Part shown: piece after piece, positions 1-8,005 of the stretch
Numbering within the stretch: the stretch's first letter is position 1
Layout of the letters: each line of letters starts with the position of its first letter
NCBI RefSeq assembly: GCF_025148125.1
Contig: NZ_CP102267.1
Location: 1,560,501-1,624,500 of the forward strand
Length of the DNA: 64,000 nucleotides
Direction: 5' to 3'
From: Blautia wexlerae DSM 19850
GTDB lineage: Bacteria > Bacillota > Clostridia > Lachnospirales > Lachnospiraceae
Position numbers and translations under genes: made by a program
The notes under the pieces: model-generated
The model's database searches: none
The model's input: the letters and a program-made list of their open reading frames with translations, nothing else
What the model was told of the DNA's origin: nothing

Positions 1-1
1 T

Positions 2-193
2 TCAAGTGTGGCAGCCGGAACTCAGCTGAACAGTACAGGTGTATGCGAGAATGGATGGATTCGTGTGGATTATAATGGACAGACCTGTTATGCAAGCGGA
101 GATTTTGTGACAACAACAGCTCCGGCAGCAGACGCAGGTGAGACTGCAGCAGATACATCAGCAGATACGTCTTATGATGAAAGTGCAGAATAA
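2..193 (+). CDS. SH3-domain protein, C-terminal end (partial)
   Basis: The reading frame is open from the first bases of the window, so only the last 63 codons are seen. The residues around GVCENGWIRVDYNGQTCYASG match the end of a bacterial SH3 (SH3b) domain, a fold usually found in secreted or cell-wall proteins. After it comes a low-complexity Ala/Thr/Asp tail that ends the protein. The GTG at position 8 is probably an internal codon, not a start. A strong hairpin terminator follows at 294-343. The function of the whole protein cannot be told from this fragment. Confidence 0.7.
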   Translation, partial: SSVAAGTQLNSTGVCENGWIRVDYNGQTCYASGDFVTTTAPAADAGETAADTSADTSYDESAE

Positions 194-293
194 TCTGATG
201 ATATAAAAATTTGTATCAGTCCTCTTTGAATATATTTCTATGAGAGGTACAATAAAGGCTTTTTTGGAAAAATGTTGACAAAAATGTATAAGT

Positions 294-343
294 AAAAGCA
301 GAAGCTGCAGGGGATAATGACCTGTCAGCTTCTGCTTTTTTTG
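294..343. terminator. Rho-independent terminator between convergent genes
   Basis: Perfect 14-bp inverted repeat AAAAGCAGAAGCTG (294-307) / CAGCTTCTGCTTTT (326-339) followed by a T run. It lies between the SH3 gene (+) and luxS (-). The A-rich left arm gives a U tract on the other strand too, so it may stop both transcripts. Confidence 0.85.
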
Positions 344-411
344 TCTGAAAAATACGATAGAAATCTTTTTCGGTGTGTTGTTTATGAGGATTGCTGTAAT
401 ACTGTAGAATG

Positions 412-891
412 TTACTGTGGATAAATAAGTCTGTCCGGCTTGATATCATAAAGAACTTCATCCAGAAATTTTCCTGCCAGATATTTTGCCATAGGCAGAT
501 TCATATCCAGATAATTTCCGCAGTCTTTTGCAGATGCTCCCGGAACTTCACCTTCAAAATCACGTATAAATTCAAAAGTCTCGATCATAAGCGGAACGAT
601 ATCCTTGGACTCATAATCTCCATTTAAAAGAAGATAATTGCCTGTACGGCATCCCATCGGTCCCCAGTAGATCATTTTAGAGCCGAACTCTTTATGATTT
701 CTCAGGAATGTTGCTGCCAGATGCTCGATCGTGTGAAGCTCAGCGGTATTCATCACAGGTTCTTCGTTAGGAGAAGTCATACGGATATCGAAGGTAGTGA
801 TCATACTGCCGCCAACCGGATCCTTACGTGAAACATAAATTCCAGGCTGTAATTTGATATGGTCAATGGTAAAACTTGTTATTTTTTCCAT
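412..891 (-). CDS. luxS: S-ribosylhomocysteine lyase LuxS
   Basis: LuxS splits S-ribosylhomocysteine into homocysteine and DPD, the precursor of autoinducer-2, in the activated methyl cycle. The 159-residue protein has the usual family length. It shows the metal ligands His53 and His57 in HTIEH and Cys124 in KDCGNY, plus the catalytic Cys81 in MGCRTG. I chose the ATG at 891 because the encoded protein then starts at the conserved MEKITSFTIDH and a GAGGA site sits about 8 bases upstream; a longer frame to 936 adds 15 unconserved residues. The gene is single, transcribed toward the shared terminator at 294-343. The cyclophilin gene is divergent from it. Confidence 0.97.
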   Translation of the reverse strand: MEKITSFTIDHIKLQPGIYVSRKDPVGGSMITTFDIRMTSPNEEPVMNTAELHTIEHLAATFLRNHKEFGSKMIYWGPMGCRTGNYLLLNGDYESKDIVPLMIETFEFIRDFEGEVPGASAKDCGNYLDMNLPMAKYLAGKFLDEVLYDIKPDRLIYPQ

Positions 892-1074
892 TTTGGATTC
901 CTCGCTTTCTTTTGCAGATATATTCTGACTGTTCATCAGTCTGTTGTTCCGGTTTCACTGCAAAAAGGGAAGGTACAGAACTGAACAGCCATATACATTT
1001 TAACAGGCAATCAGAAAGAAGTAAACACAGGAAACACAGGAAACATTCACAATTTGAACATTTTGTGAAAAGAG

Positions 1075-1102
1075 TTGTTTTTTTTCTGAGATAGGTTATA
1101 AT
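1075..1102 (+). promoter_or_regulatory. Promoter of the cyclophilin lipoprotein gene
   Basis: TTGTTT (1075-1080), 16-bp spacer, TATAAT (1097-1102), ending 35 bases before the ATG at 1138. Just upstream (about 1024-1044) is a short direct repeat of ACACAGGAA, of unknown meaning. Confidence 0.7.
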
Positions 1103-1137
1103 CAGATTGTTGTAAATGATTTCGGAGGTAAAGGAAA

Positions 1138-1956
1138 ATGAAAAGAAAATTACTGGCAGCACTTTGTGTTACAGCTATGTCAGCAGGTTTACTGGCAGGA
1201 TGTGGCAGCAGTGATAAAACAGAAGAGAGTACAAAAACAGAGGAAACAGCGAAAGAGGAGACTTCTTCTCAGGAAGAGACGGAGACAAAAGCTGCTTCTT
1301 CTGACAGTGATAATGTAGCAAGTGAAGAAGAGGCAGAAAAAGCCGGATTTTCTGATGGTTCTGATGAAAAGAGTGATTCTGCTGATACAGATTCTGAAAA
1401 TAAAGATTCTTCAGACAGCAGTACAACCAGTGTGCTTTTGGATACTTCCAAAGAACTGACAGGAATTCATCACGCAGAGATTGAAGTAAAGGATTACGGT
1501 ACGATTGATGTGGAACTGGATGCAGATACAGCACCGATCACAGTGACAAATTTCGTGAAACTCGCACAGGAAGGTTTTTATGACGGACTGACATTCCACC
1601 GTATCATGGATGGATTCATGATCCAGGGTGGTGATCCCAACGGAGACGGAACAGGTGGATCAAAAGAGAATATTAAGGGTGAGTTCAGCAACAATGGAGT
1701 AGACAATGATATTTCCCACACAAGAGGGACTATTTCCATGGCAAGAGCCAGTGATCCGGACAGCGCAAGCTCGCAGTTCTTTATTGTTCAGGCAGACAGT
1801 ACATTCCTGGACGGAGATTATGCAGGATTTGGCCATGTGACAGAAGGCATGGATATTGTTGATAAGATCTGCGAGGATGCAAAACCGACAGACGACAATG
1901 GAACAATCCCGTCAGATCAGCAGCCGGTTATTGAGAAGATTACCATTACAGATTAA
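1138..1956 (+). CDS. Cyclophilin-type peptidyl-prolyl isomerase lipoprotein
   Basis: Predicted extracytoplasmic folding catalyst that isomerises X-Pro bonds. The N terminus is a lipoprotein signal with lipobox LAGC, so Cys22 should be lipidated. Residues about 25-110 are a Glu/Ser/Asp-rich spacer, and residues about 112-270 form the cyclophilin domain, with FHRI (catalytic Arg), FMIQGGDP and SQFFI all present. The ATG at 1138 has a GGAGG site (1124-1128). It is transcribed alone from its own promoter and ends at a hairpin at 2022-2060. The acidic spacer probably holds the enzyme away from the membrane. Client proteins are unknown. Confidence 0.93.
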   Translation: MKRKLLAALCVTAMSAGLLAGCGSSDKTEESTKTEETAKEETSSQEETETKAASSDSDNVASEEEAEKAGFSDGSDEKSDSADTDSENKDSSDSSTTSVLLDTSKELTGIHHAEIEVKDYGTIDVELDADTAPITVTNFVKLAQEGFYDGLTFHRIMDGFMIQGGDPNGDGTGGSKENIKGEFSNNGVDNDISHTRGTISMARASDPDSASSQFFIVQADSTFLDGDYAGFGHVTEGMDIVDKICEDAKPTDDNGTIPSDQQPVIEKITITD

Positions 1957-2021
1957 GTAAAACAGAAAATAAAGCAAGTGTCCGAAAAACAGAACAAAAA
2001 TTGAAAAAAGGCACAGCAAAA

Positions 2022-2066
2022 AACAGCAGGGAAGATATGAAAAAAATCTTTCCTGCTGTTTGGTTT
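2022..2066. terminator. Terminator between cyclophilin gene and mnmM
   Basis: Stem AACAGCAGGGAAGAT (2022-2036) pairs with ATCTTTCCTGCTGTT (2046-2060), followed by TGGTTT. It sits between convergent genes and can serve either strand. Confidence 0.8.
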
Positions 2067-2086
2067 AAGAAGGGAACAATTACGGA

Positions 2087-2650
2087 TTAATTTTTGATTA
2101 CCAGTACCGGGATTGGCGGATTGTTGGGGCGGTTGTAGTAATCGCTTTTGATTACCAGGTATTGATGGGAATCAAGATTTTTCAGCCAGTCAAGGATCTG
2201 ATCCCTCTCTTCAAATCCGGAATCGCCACCACTGTAGATACAAAGAGAAATCATCCCGCCTTTTTTCAGAAGTGTTAAAGCCTGAGTCAGCGCCTGAATG
2301 CTGGTTTCACCTCTGGTTGCAAGTGAATGATCTCCACCGGGAAGATAACCAAAATTAAATACAATGCAGCTTACACTGTCTGGTGTGGCATATTCTGCCA
2401 TATTTGCGTGAGATTCCAGAAGCAGTCTGTAATTTTCCGGAACATGTCCGGCGTTCAGTCTCTTTTGGGTTGCAGTCAGTGCCTGCTCCTGAATATCAAA
2501 GGCAAGAACCTTTCCTGATTCTCCGCATAGCTGCGAAAGCAGAAGTGTATCATTTCCGTTTCCCATTGTAGCATCAATACAGAAGTCTCCTTCCTGTACC
2601 TGCTGTCTGATAAAAGCTGCGCACCATTGCGTGATCTGATAATTCTTCAT
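2087..2650 (-). CDS. mnmM: tRNA (mnm5s2U34)-type methyltransferase, MnmM/YtqB family
   Basis: Small class I SAM-dependent methyltransferase (187 residues). DATMGNGNDT near residues 27-36 is the SAM-binding loop, and the segment FNFGYLPGGDHS plus TRGETS is the signature of the YtqB family. In Bacillus subtilis this enzyme (MnmM) methylates 5-aminomethyluridine at tRNA position 34. The upstream region on the minus strand has AGGA and GGAGG sites before the ATG at 2650. It is a single gene, convergent with the cyclophilin gene. Family assignment is firm; the exact substrate follows from the family. Confidence 0.9.
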   Translation of the reverse strand: MKNYQITQWCAAFIRQQVQEGDFCIDATMGNGNDTLLLSQLCGESGKVLAFDIQEQALTATQKRLNAGHVPENYRLLLESHANMAEYATPDSVSCIVFNFGYLPGGDHSLATRGETSIQALTQALTLLKKGGMISLCIYSGGDSGFEERDQILDWLKNLDSHQYLVIKSDYYNRPNNPPIPVLVIKN

Positions 2651-3117
2651 ATATTCCTATATTCCTCCACAAAGTCATACACCGGATTTATATGTTGATA
2701 TCAGTATATTATAATAATCCGGTCTGTCAGTTAAGTCAGGTAGAGTCCAGCGCAAATTATGGATATCTGACTGATTATTATTATAATGCAGGAAATCTTT
2801 ATAAACAACGGTTAAGTGTAATCTTGCTGAGGTTCACCGTTACTGTTCACACACCACTATCCCGCGAGGTGTTTTGGCATGAATATGCCAAAATCCCGAG
2901 ACATACAAGCCAAAATTCATTCCAGATTGTTTCGCAAATAAAACAAATCACTTATTGCATTTTTGATAATAATTAGTCTATAATAAATAGAATTGTAAAA
3001 GTCAGAATCCTGTTATCAAAGATGAATTATGATAGATTTTGACATGTAAGTATAAAGACGTAGAAACAGCCAGAAATAATATAATATAATATGGTTCGGA
3101 GAAAGAGGTAAAGGAAA
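2651..3117. other. Intergenic region between mnmM and coaBC
   Basis: About 470 bases without a credible gene. It contains an AT-rich inverted repeat (ATTATAATAAT at 2708-2718 against ATTATTATAAT at 2776-2786), a truncated copy of the 143-bp mobile repeat (2839-2929), and the leader of coaBC, whose ribosome site GAGG lies at 3105-3108. A 94-codon frame across 2692-2976 runs through the repeat and is not a gene. Confidence 0.6.
2839..2929 (-). repeat. 143-bp palindromic repeat family, truncated copy
   Basis: Starts with the family end GTTACTGTTCAC and matches the minus orientation of the full copy at 59314-59456 for about 70 bases (through CCCGCGAGG, the TTTTGGCAT hairpin and GACATACAAGCC). 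After CCAAAATTC it continues with ATTCCAGATTG, which is the opposite arm of the second internal hairpin, and then stops. The copy thus looks internally inverted and cut short. Confidence 0.85.
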
Positions 3118-4326
3118 ATGACACTGGAAGGAAAAACAGTATTACTGGGAGTGACAGGCAGCATTGCGGCGTATAAGATTGCATATCTGGCAAGCGCGCT
3201 GAAGAAACGCCATGCAGATGTTCATGTGCTGATGACAGAGAATGCCACGAATTTTATCAATCCGATCACTTTTGAAACTCTCACAGGAAATAAATGTCTG
3301 GTGGATACCTTTGACCGGAATTTTCAGTTTCAGGTAGAGCATGTATCGATTGCAAAGAAAGCAGATGCGGTGATGATCGCACCGGCAAGTGCCAATGTGA
3401 TCGGTAAACTGGCACATGGGATCGCAGATGACATGCTTACTACCACGATCATGGCATGCAAATGTAAAAAATTCATTTCCCCGGCCATGAATACCAATAT
3501 GTTTGAGAATCCTGTAGTACAGGATAATTTAAAGATTCTGGAGCATTACGGATATGAAGTAATCGCTCCGGCGTGTGGATATCTGGCATGTGGTGACACA
3601 GGAGCGGGAAAAATGCCGGAACCTGAGACATTACTTGCCTATATTGAGCGCGAAGCTGCCTGTGAGAAAGATCTGAAAGGAAAGAAAATCCTTGTAACTG
3701 CAGGTCCTACACAGGAATCTGTTGATCCTGTTCGTTATCTTACCAATCATTCTTCAGGAAAAATGGGCTATGCTATTGCGAAAGCTGCCATGCTCCGAGG
3801 TGCAGATGTCACGCTGGTCAGCGGACGTACTTCAATTGAACCTCCCATGTTTGTAAATCTGATACCTGTTGTGACTGCAAGAGACATGTATGAAGCTGTA
3901 ACTTCTGTCAGCAACGAACAGGACATCATTATTAAAGCTGCTGCTGTGGCAGATTACCGCCCTGCCAGAATCAGTGAAGAAAAAGTTAAGAAAAGTGACG
4001 GACAGATGTCCATAGAACTGGAAAGAACAGATGATATCCTGAAGTTTCTTGGGGAACACAAACGGCATGGACAGTTTCTCTGCGGATTTTCCATGGAGAC
4101 ACAGAATGTGATCGACAATTCCAGAGCCAAGCTGGCAAAGAAAAATCTGGATATGGTGGCTGCCAACAATGTGAAAGTGGAGGGCGCCGGATTTCAGGGA
4201 GATACCAATGTACTGACATTGATCACACAGGATGAGGAAATCTCTCTTCCGCTTATGAGTAAAGAAGACGCAGCTTTTAGGATCCTGGATAAAATCTTTT
4301 CGCTGATGCAGGATTCTGTCTGTTAA
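3118..4326 (+). CDS. coaBC: Bifunctional CoaBC: PPC synthetase / decarboxylase
   Basis: Carries out two steps of coenzyme A synthesis: joining 4'-phosphopantothenate to cysteine and decarboxylating the product to 4'-phosphopantetheine. Residues 1 to about 185 are the flavoprotein decarboxylase (GVTGSIAAYK at the start, PAMNTNM substrate motif, CGDTGAGKMPEP). Residues about 190-400 are the synthetase (VTAGPTQE, NHSSGKMGYA, AAVADYRP). Length of 402 is typical. The ATG at 3118 follows GAGGTAAAGG. It is 37 bases upstream of coaX, so two adjacent genes cover three CoA steps; coaE lies elsewhere in the window (54.6 kb). Confidence 0.97.
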   Translation: MTLEGKTVLLGVTGSIAAYKIAYLASALKKRHADVHVLMTENATNFINPITFETLTGNKCLVDTFDRNFQFQVEHVSIAKKADAVMIAPASANVIGKLAHGIADDMLTTTIMACKCKKFISPAMNTNMFENPVVQDNLKILEHYGYEVIAPACGYLACGDTGAGKMPEPETLLAYIEREAACEKDLKGKKILVTAGPTQESVDPVRYLTNHSSGKMGYAIAKAAMLRGADVTLVSGRTSIEPPMFVNLIPVVTARDMYEAVTSVSNEQDIIIKAAAVADYRPARISEEKVKKSDGQMSIELERTDDILKFLGEHKRHGQFLCGFSMETQNVIDNSRAKLAKKNLDMVAANNVKVEGAGFQGDTNVLTLITQDEEISLPLMSKEDAAFRILDKIFSLMQDSVC

Positions 4327-4363
4327 GGGAACAGGACGATTAAGAAATTGGAGATAAATAATT

Positions 4364-5128
4364 ATGATTTTAGCAATTGACGTTGGAAACACCAACATTG
4401 TAGTTGGATGTATTGATGACCTGAAAACATATTTTATAGAACGCCTTTCTACTAACCGTACAAAGACGGAACTGGAATATGCGGTGGATTTAAAGAATGT
4501 TCTTGATATCTATCATATAAAAAAAACAGAGATTGAGGGCTGTATTATTTCTTCTGTAGTGCCGCAGATCACAAATATTGTGAAACTTGCCGCAGAGAAA
4601 ATTCTTAAGAAAAATGCAATTGTTCTCGGACCCGGTGTAAAGACAGGACTGAATATTATGATGGATAATCCGGGACAGCTTGGCGCAGATCAGGTTGCTG
4701 ATGCAGTGGCAGGAATTGCCGGTTATCCGGTGCCGTTGATCCTTATCGATATGGGAACTGCAACCACAGCGTCTGTTGTCAACAGTAAGAAGCAGTATGT
4801 AGGCGGAATGATTCTTCCGGGTGTAGGGGTTTCCCTGGATGCACTTACTGCGAGGGCTTCCCAGCTCAGCGGAATCAGTATTGATGCGCCAAGACATGTG
4901 ATCGGGAAAAACACGATCGAATGTATGAAGAGCGGGGTTCTTTACAGCAATGCAGCAGCTCTGGATGGAATTATTGACAGGATCGAAGAGGAACTGGGGG
5001 AGAAGGCAACTGTAGTGGCAACCGGTGGTCTGGCAAAGAAAATCGTTCCTCATTGTAAGAGAGAAATCATTCTGGACGAGGAACTTCTTCTGAGAGGTCT
5101 TCTGATTATTTATGAGAAAAATAAGTAA
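4364..5128 (+). CDS. coaX: Type III pantothenate kinase CoaX
   Basis: Phosphorylates pantothenate, the first step of coenzyme A synthesis, independently of CoA feedback as known for type III enzymes. The ASKHA-fold signature DVGNTN is at residues 6-11, with DMGTATT about residue 128 and the ATGGLA motif near 225. Length 254 fits the family. A GGAGA site lies before the ATG. It probably shares a transcript with coaBC and ends at the terminator at 5150-5190. Confidence 0.97.
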   Translation: MILAIDVGNTNIVVGCIDDLKTYFIERLSTNRTKTELEYAVDLKNVLDIYHIKKTEIEGCIISSVVPQITNIVKLAAEKILKKNAIVLGPGVKTGLNIMMDNPGQLGADQVADAVAGIAGYPVPLILIDMGTATTASVVNSKKQYVGGMILPGVGVSLDALTARASQLSGISIDAPRHVIGKNTIECMKSGVLYSNAAALDGIIDRIEEELGEKATVVATGGLAKKIVPHCKREIILDEELLLRGLLIIYEKNK

Positions 5129-5149
5129 GAATGTATATGCATTCATATC

Positions 5150-5190
5150 AAAACAGTTCATCAGACAAAAAGCTGATGAACTGTTTTGTT
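5150..5190. terminator. Terminator after coaX
   Basis: Perfect 15-bp stem AAAACAGTTCATCAG (5150-5164) / CTGATGAACTGTTTT with an 8-base loop, then GTTT. It lies between coaX (+) and the pseudouridine synthase (-). Confidence 0.88.
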
Positions 5191-5221
5191 TGCAGTAATT
5201 TATGGAATTGCTATAAATACA

Positions 5222-6121
5222 TTATTTTAGAGGATTGCTATCAAAGGCAGAAATGAAATCAATGGGAAGCGGAGCAGTAAAAAGCATGACCTTTCCGGTT
5301 GTCGGATGAGTAAACTCCAGCTGATAAGAATGGAGGGGCTGGCGGTTTATCCGACGGTAATCAGGATTGTATAAATAATCTCCGGGCAGAGGATGCCCGA
5401 TATATTTCATATGCACACGGATCTGGTGTGTGCGTCCTGTTTCCAGATGAAGTTCGGCCAGAGAATATTCTTTTCCTGCCGCCAGCCGTTCATAATGAGT
5501 TATTGCAGACTCCCCGGTTCCGAAATTTACTTCTCTGGTGATCACGGAGCCTTCCATTCGTGCGATAGGAGCGTTGATCGTTCCGGAGTCAGGAAGAAGC
5601 CCGTCTACAAGTGCGAGATAAGTCCTGAGAATCTGACGTTTTTTCATCTGAACTGACAGAATCGCTGCGCTGAGGGGATTTTTGGCAAGGATCAGAGCAC
5701 CGGTGGTATCCCGGTCCAGCCGGTTGATACAGCGGTAAACAAAATCCTCTCCTTTTTCTGCAAAATACCAGGCGATTCCATTTGCCAGAGTATTTTCATA
5801 ATTTCCCGCAGAAGGGTGCACAGGCATATCTGCAGGCTTGTTTATCACAAGGATATCCTCATCTTCATAAATGATATTCAAATCCATCTTTGTACGGATA
5901 ATGTTTTCTCCTGATTCGGTTTCAGGAACAGTGACGATCAGATGATCCTGCGGTTTAAGCACTGATCGTCCGAAACCACGTTCACCATTGAGAATGATGG
6001 TGTTGGGAGTGTTCTTCATTGAGCTTAATATGTGGCGGGAAAACCCCTCTTTTTTTAGAAAGTCCAGAATCGTGACCGGAGTTGTATTTTCGGAGATAAT
6101 ATATTTAAGGATTCTTTGCAT
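5222..6121 (-). CDS. RluA-family pseudouridine synthase
   Basis: Converts specific uridines in rRNA or tRNA to pseudouridine. An S4-like N-terminal region (residues about 15-75) precedes the catalytic domain; the catalytic Asp lies in RLDRDTTG, and LETGRTHQIRVH is the second family signature. The 299-residue length is normal for the RluD branch, but which RNA site it modifies cannot be told. The ATG at 6121 starts MQRILKYI. The last codons (SNPLK, stop) are written by one copy of the AGGATTGCTAT motif that recurs between genes in this window. Confidence 0.93.
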   Translation of the reverse strand: MQRILKYIISENTTPVTILDFLKKEGFSRHILSSMKNTPNTIILNGERGFGRSVLKPQDHLIVTVPETESGENIIRTKMDLNIIYEDEDILVINKPADMPVHPSAGNYENTLANGIAWYFAEKGEDFVYRCINRLDRDTTGALILAKNPLSAAILSVQMKKRQILRTYLALVDGLLPDSGTINAPIARMEGSVITREVNFGTGESAITHYERLAAGKEYSLAELHLETGRTHQIRVHMKYIGHPLPGDYLYNPDYRRINRQPLHSYQLEFTHPTTGKVMLFTAPLPIDFISAFDSNPLK

Positions 6122-6340
6122 ATGATCTGTCTGCTTTCTTGATTTGTATAAGATTTAAGAATTGCGGGGCTGATATGCCCTGCCTTATTTTTGCCAGATT
6201 TACTGTATCAGATTTTGAAGAATATAACAAGAACAACTGTCAGATTTCATAAGAATGCTTAAAAAATACATTTTATTCTATTGCATCACAGAAAATTAAG
6301 CGTATAATCAAAAAAAGAAAATAGATTCAGGTGGAAAAAG

Positions 6341-7684
6341 ATGAAAGAACAGCAACATATTTTCACGAACAAAATGCTTCGAACCCTGTTGATACCGGTT
6401 ATTTTTGAACAGGTACTGAATTCCCTGATGGGAACTGTGGATACCATGATGGTCAGCAATGTAGGCTCTGCCGCAATATCCGCAGTATCTCTGGTGGATT
6501 CCATCAATGTATTGGTGATCCAGGCGTTCTCAGCGCTGGCAGCAGGCGGTGCAATCCTCTGTTCACAGTACATAGGTCAGAAAAATCATGAAATGGCAAA
6601 TAAATCAGCAAGACAGGTATTATTTATCATTACTGCCATATCCGTAGCAGTGACTGCTCTGTGCTTGCTGTTTCGTGTGCCGCTGTTAAAACTGATATTC
6701 GGAAAAGTAGAATCAGATGTTATGACTGCCTCTCAGGTGTATTTCTTCTATACGGCATTATCCTTCCCATTTATAGCACTTTATGATGCGGGAGCATCCA
6801 TATTCCGGTCCCAGGGAAATACCAGAGGGCCAATGACAGTATCGGTTATTTCAAATGTGATTAATATCGGCGGAAATGCGGCGCTGATCTGGGGATTCAA
6901 TATGGGAGTGGCAGGAGCTGCCATCGCAACTCTTGCATCCAGAGTCTTCTGTGCTGTAGTAGTACTCTGGCAGCTTCGTATGGACAGACAGCCTATTGTA
7001 GTCAGAAATTACAGACAGATCCGTCCGGATGGAAAAATGATCAGAAGAGTTCTGGCTCTGGGAATCCCGTCCGGCATAGAGAACAGCATGTTTCAGCTTG
7101 GAAAGCTGGCAATACAGTCTTCCGTATCTACACTGGGGACGGTAGCCATTGCAGCTCAGGCAATGACGAATATCCTTGAGAACCTTAACGGTATTGCAGC
7201 TATCGGTGTAGGAATCGGTCTGATGACTGTAGTAGGACAGTGTCTGGGAGCGGGCAGAAAGGATGAGGCAGTTTACTATATTAAGAAATTAAGTGTTCTT
7301 GCAGAAATCATTGTTGTTGCAAGCTGTCTTTTGGTGTTTGCCTTAACCATTCCGGTCACAAAGCTGGGTGGTATGGAACCGGAAAGTGCAAGAATGTGTT
7401 TCCATATGATATCCTGGATAACGGTTGTCAAACCTATTGTATGGACCCTGGCATTTATCCCTGCTTATGGCCTTAGAGCAGCCGGAGATGTAAAATTTTC
7501 CATGATCACATCCTGTATCACTATGTGGACATTCCGTTTTTGCCTTTGTGTATATCTGATCCGTTTCAGAGGCTTCGGCCCAATGGCTGTATGGATTGGA
7601 ATGTTTACTGACTGGACAGTGCGGGGAATCGTATTTTCTCTTCGCTTCCACAGTAGGAAATGGCTGAAGCATAAGGTAGTATAA
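6341..7684 (+). CDS. MATE family multidrug/metabolite exporter
   Basis: Polytopic membrane protein of 447 residues with about 12 hydrophobic segments arranged as two similar halves, as in the MATE family, which exports cationic drugs or metabolites against Na+ or H+. The first half opens with the typical LLIPVIFEQVLNSLMGTVDT and contains GNTRGPM-like loop residues after QGN. The ATG at 6341 has GGTGG upstream. It is a single gene that ends just before the cobalamin promoter. Its cargo is unknown; nearness to the cobalamin operon is not evidence of a link, since a separate promoter intervenes. Confidence 0.92.
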   Translation: MKEQQHIFTNKMLRTLLIPVIFEQVLNSLMGTVDTMMVSNVGSAAISAVSLVDSINVLVIQAFSALAAGGAILCSQYIGQKNHEMANKSARQVLFIITAISVAVTALCLLFRVPLLKLIFGKVESDVMTASQVYFFYTALSFPFIALYDAGASIFRSQGNTRGPMTVSVISNVINIGGNAALIWGFNMGVAGAAIATLASRVFCAVVVLWQLRMDRQPIVVRNYRQIRPDGKMIRRVLALGIPSGIENSMFQLGKLAIQSSVSTLGTVAIAAQAMTNILENLNGIAAIGVGIGLMTVVGQCLGAGRKDEAVYYIKKLSVLAEIIVVASCLLVFALTIPVTKLGGMEPESARMCFHMISWITVVKPIVWTLAFIPAYGLRAAGDVKFSMITSCITMWTFRFCLCVYLIRFRGFGPMAVWIGMFTDWTVRGIVFSLRFHSRKWLKHKVV

Positions 7685-7709
7685 CAAGGTGGTATAGCCA
7701 TGAAATGCG

Positions 7710-7738
7710 TTGACTTTTACTGCTCAAAATTATATAAT
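7710..7738 (+). promoter_or_regulatory. Promoter of the cobalamin operon
   Basis: TTGACT (7710-7715), exactly 17 bp, TATAAT (7733-7738). Transcription would start around 7745, at the beginning of the riboswitch. Confidence 0.85.
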
Positions 7739-7744
7739 GATTCT

Positions 7745-7880
7745 CGGAAATAATTCTGGAAAAGCATTACAGGAAGTCAGGTGAAATTCCTGCGCAAGTC
7801 CGTTACTGTAACAGCCAGATACTGTCTGCTTTTCATTGTAGAGAGGAAATATGATCTGCGGCAACCAGAGGATATTTCGG
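7745..7880 (+). ncRNA. Cobalamin (B12) riboswitch
   Basis: The leader shows cobalamin aptamer landmarks in order: GGAAGTCAGGTGAAATTCC (7772-7790), TGCGCAAGTCCGTTACTGTAAC, and an AGCCAGATACTGTCTGC segment (about 7813-7829) that matches the B12 box. It lies between a strong promoter and a terminator (7894-7931), 125 bases before cbiD. By the known mechanism, adenosylcobalamin binding would let the terminator form and turn the synthesis operon off. The 3' boundary is approximate. Confidence 0.88.
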
Positions 7881-7893
7881 GAAAAGAACTTTC

Positions 7894-7931
7894 AGGAGGG
7901 ATTTTGTTGCACACAGAAATCCCTCCTTTTT
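7894..7931 (+). terminator. Expression-platform terminator of the B12 riboswitch
   Basis: Stem AGGAGGGATTT (7894-7904) / AAATCCCTCCT (7917-7927) followed by TTTT. It lies inside the cbiD leader, which points to control by transcription attenuation. Confidence 0.85.
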
Positions 7932-8005
7932 ATGTAGATGTTATATAAATGACATTATAGTAATCTGCAGACAGGATGTGACAACAATGCAGCAAAGGAG
8001 ATATC

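Noticed and set aside
2692..2976. 94-codon open frame on the + strand
   Set aside because: It runs through the mobile repeat and AT-rich intergenic DNA, has no good ribosome site and no family resemblance.
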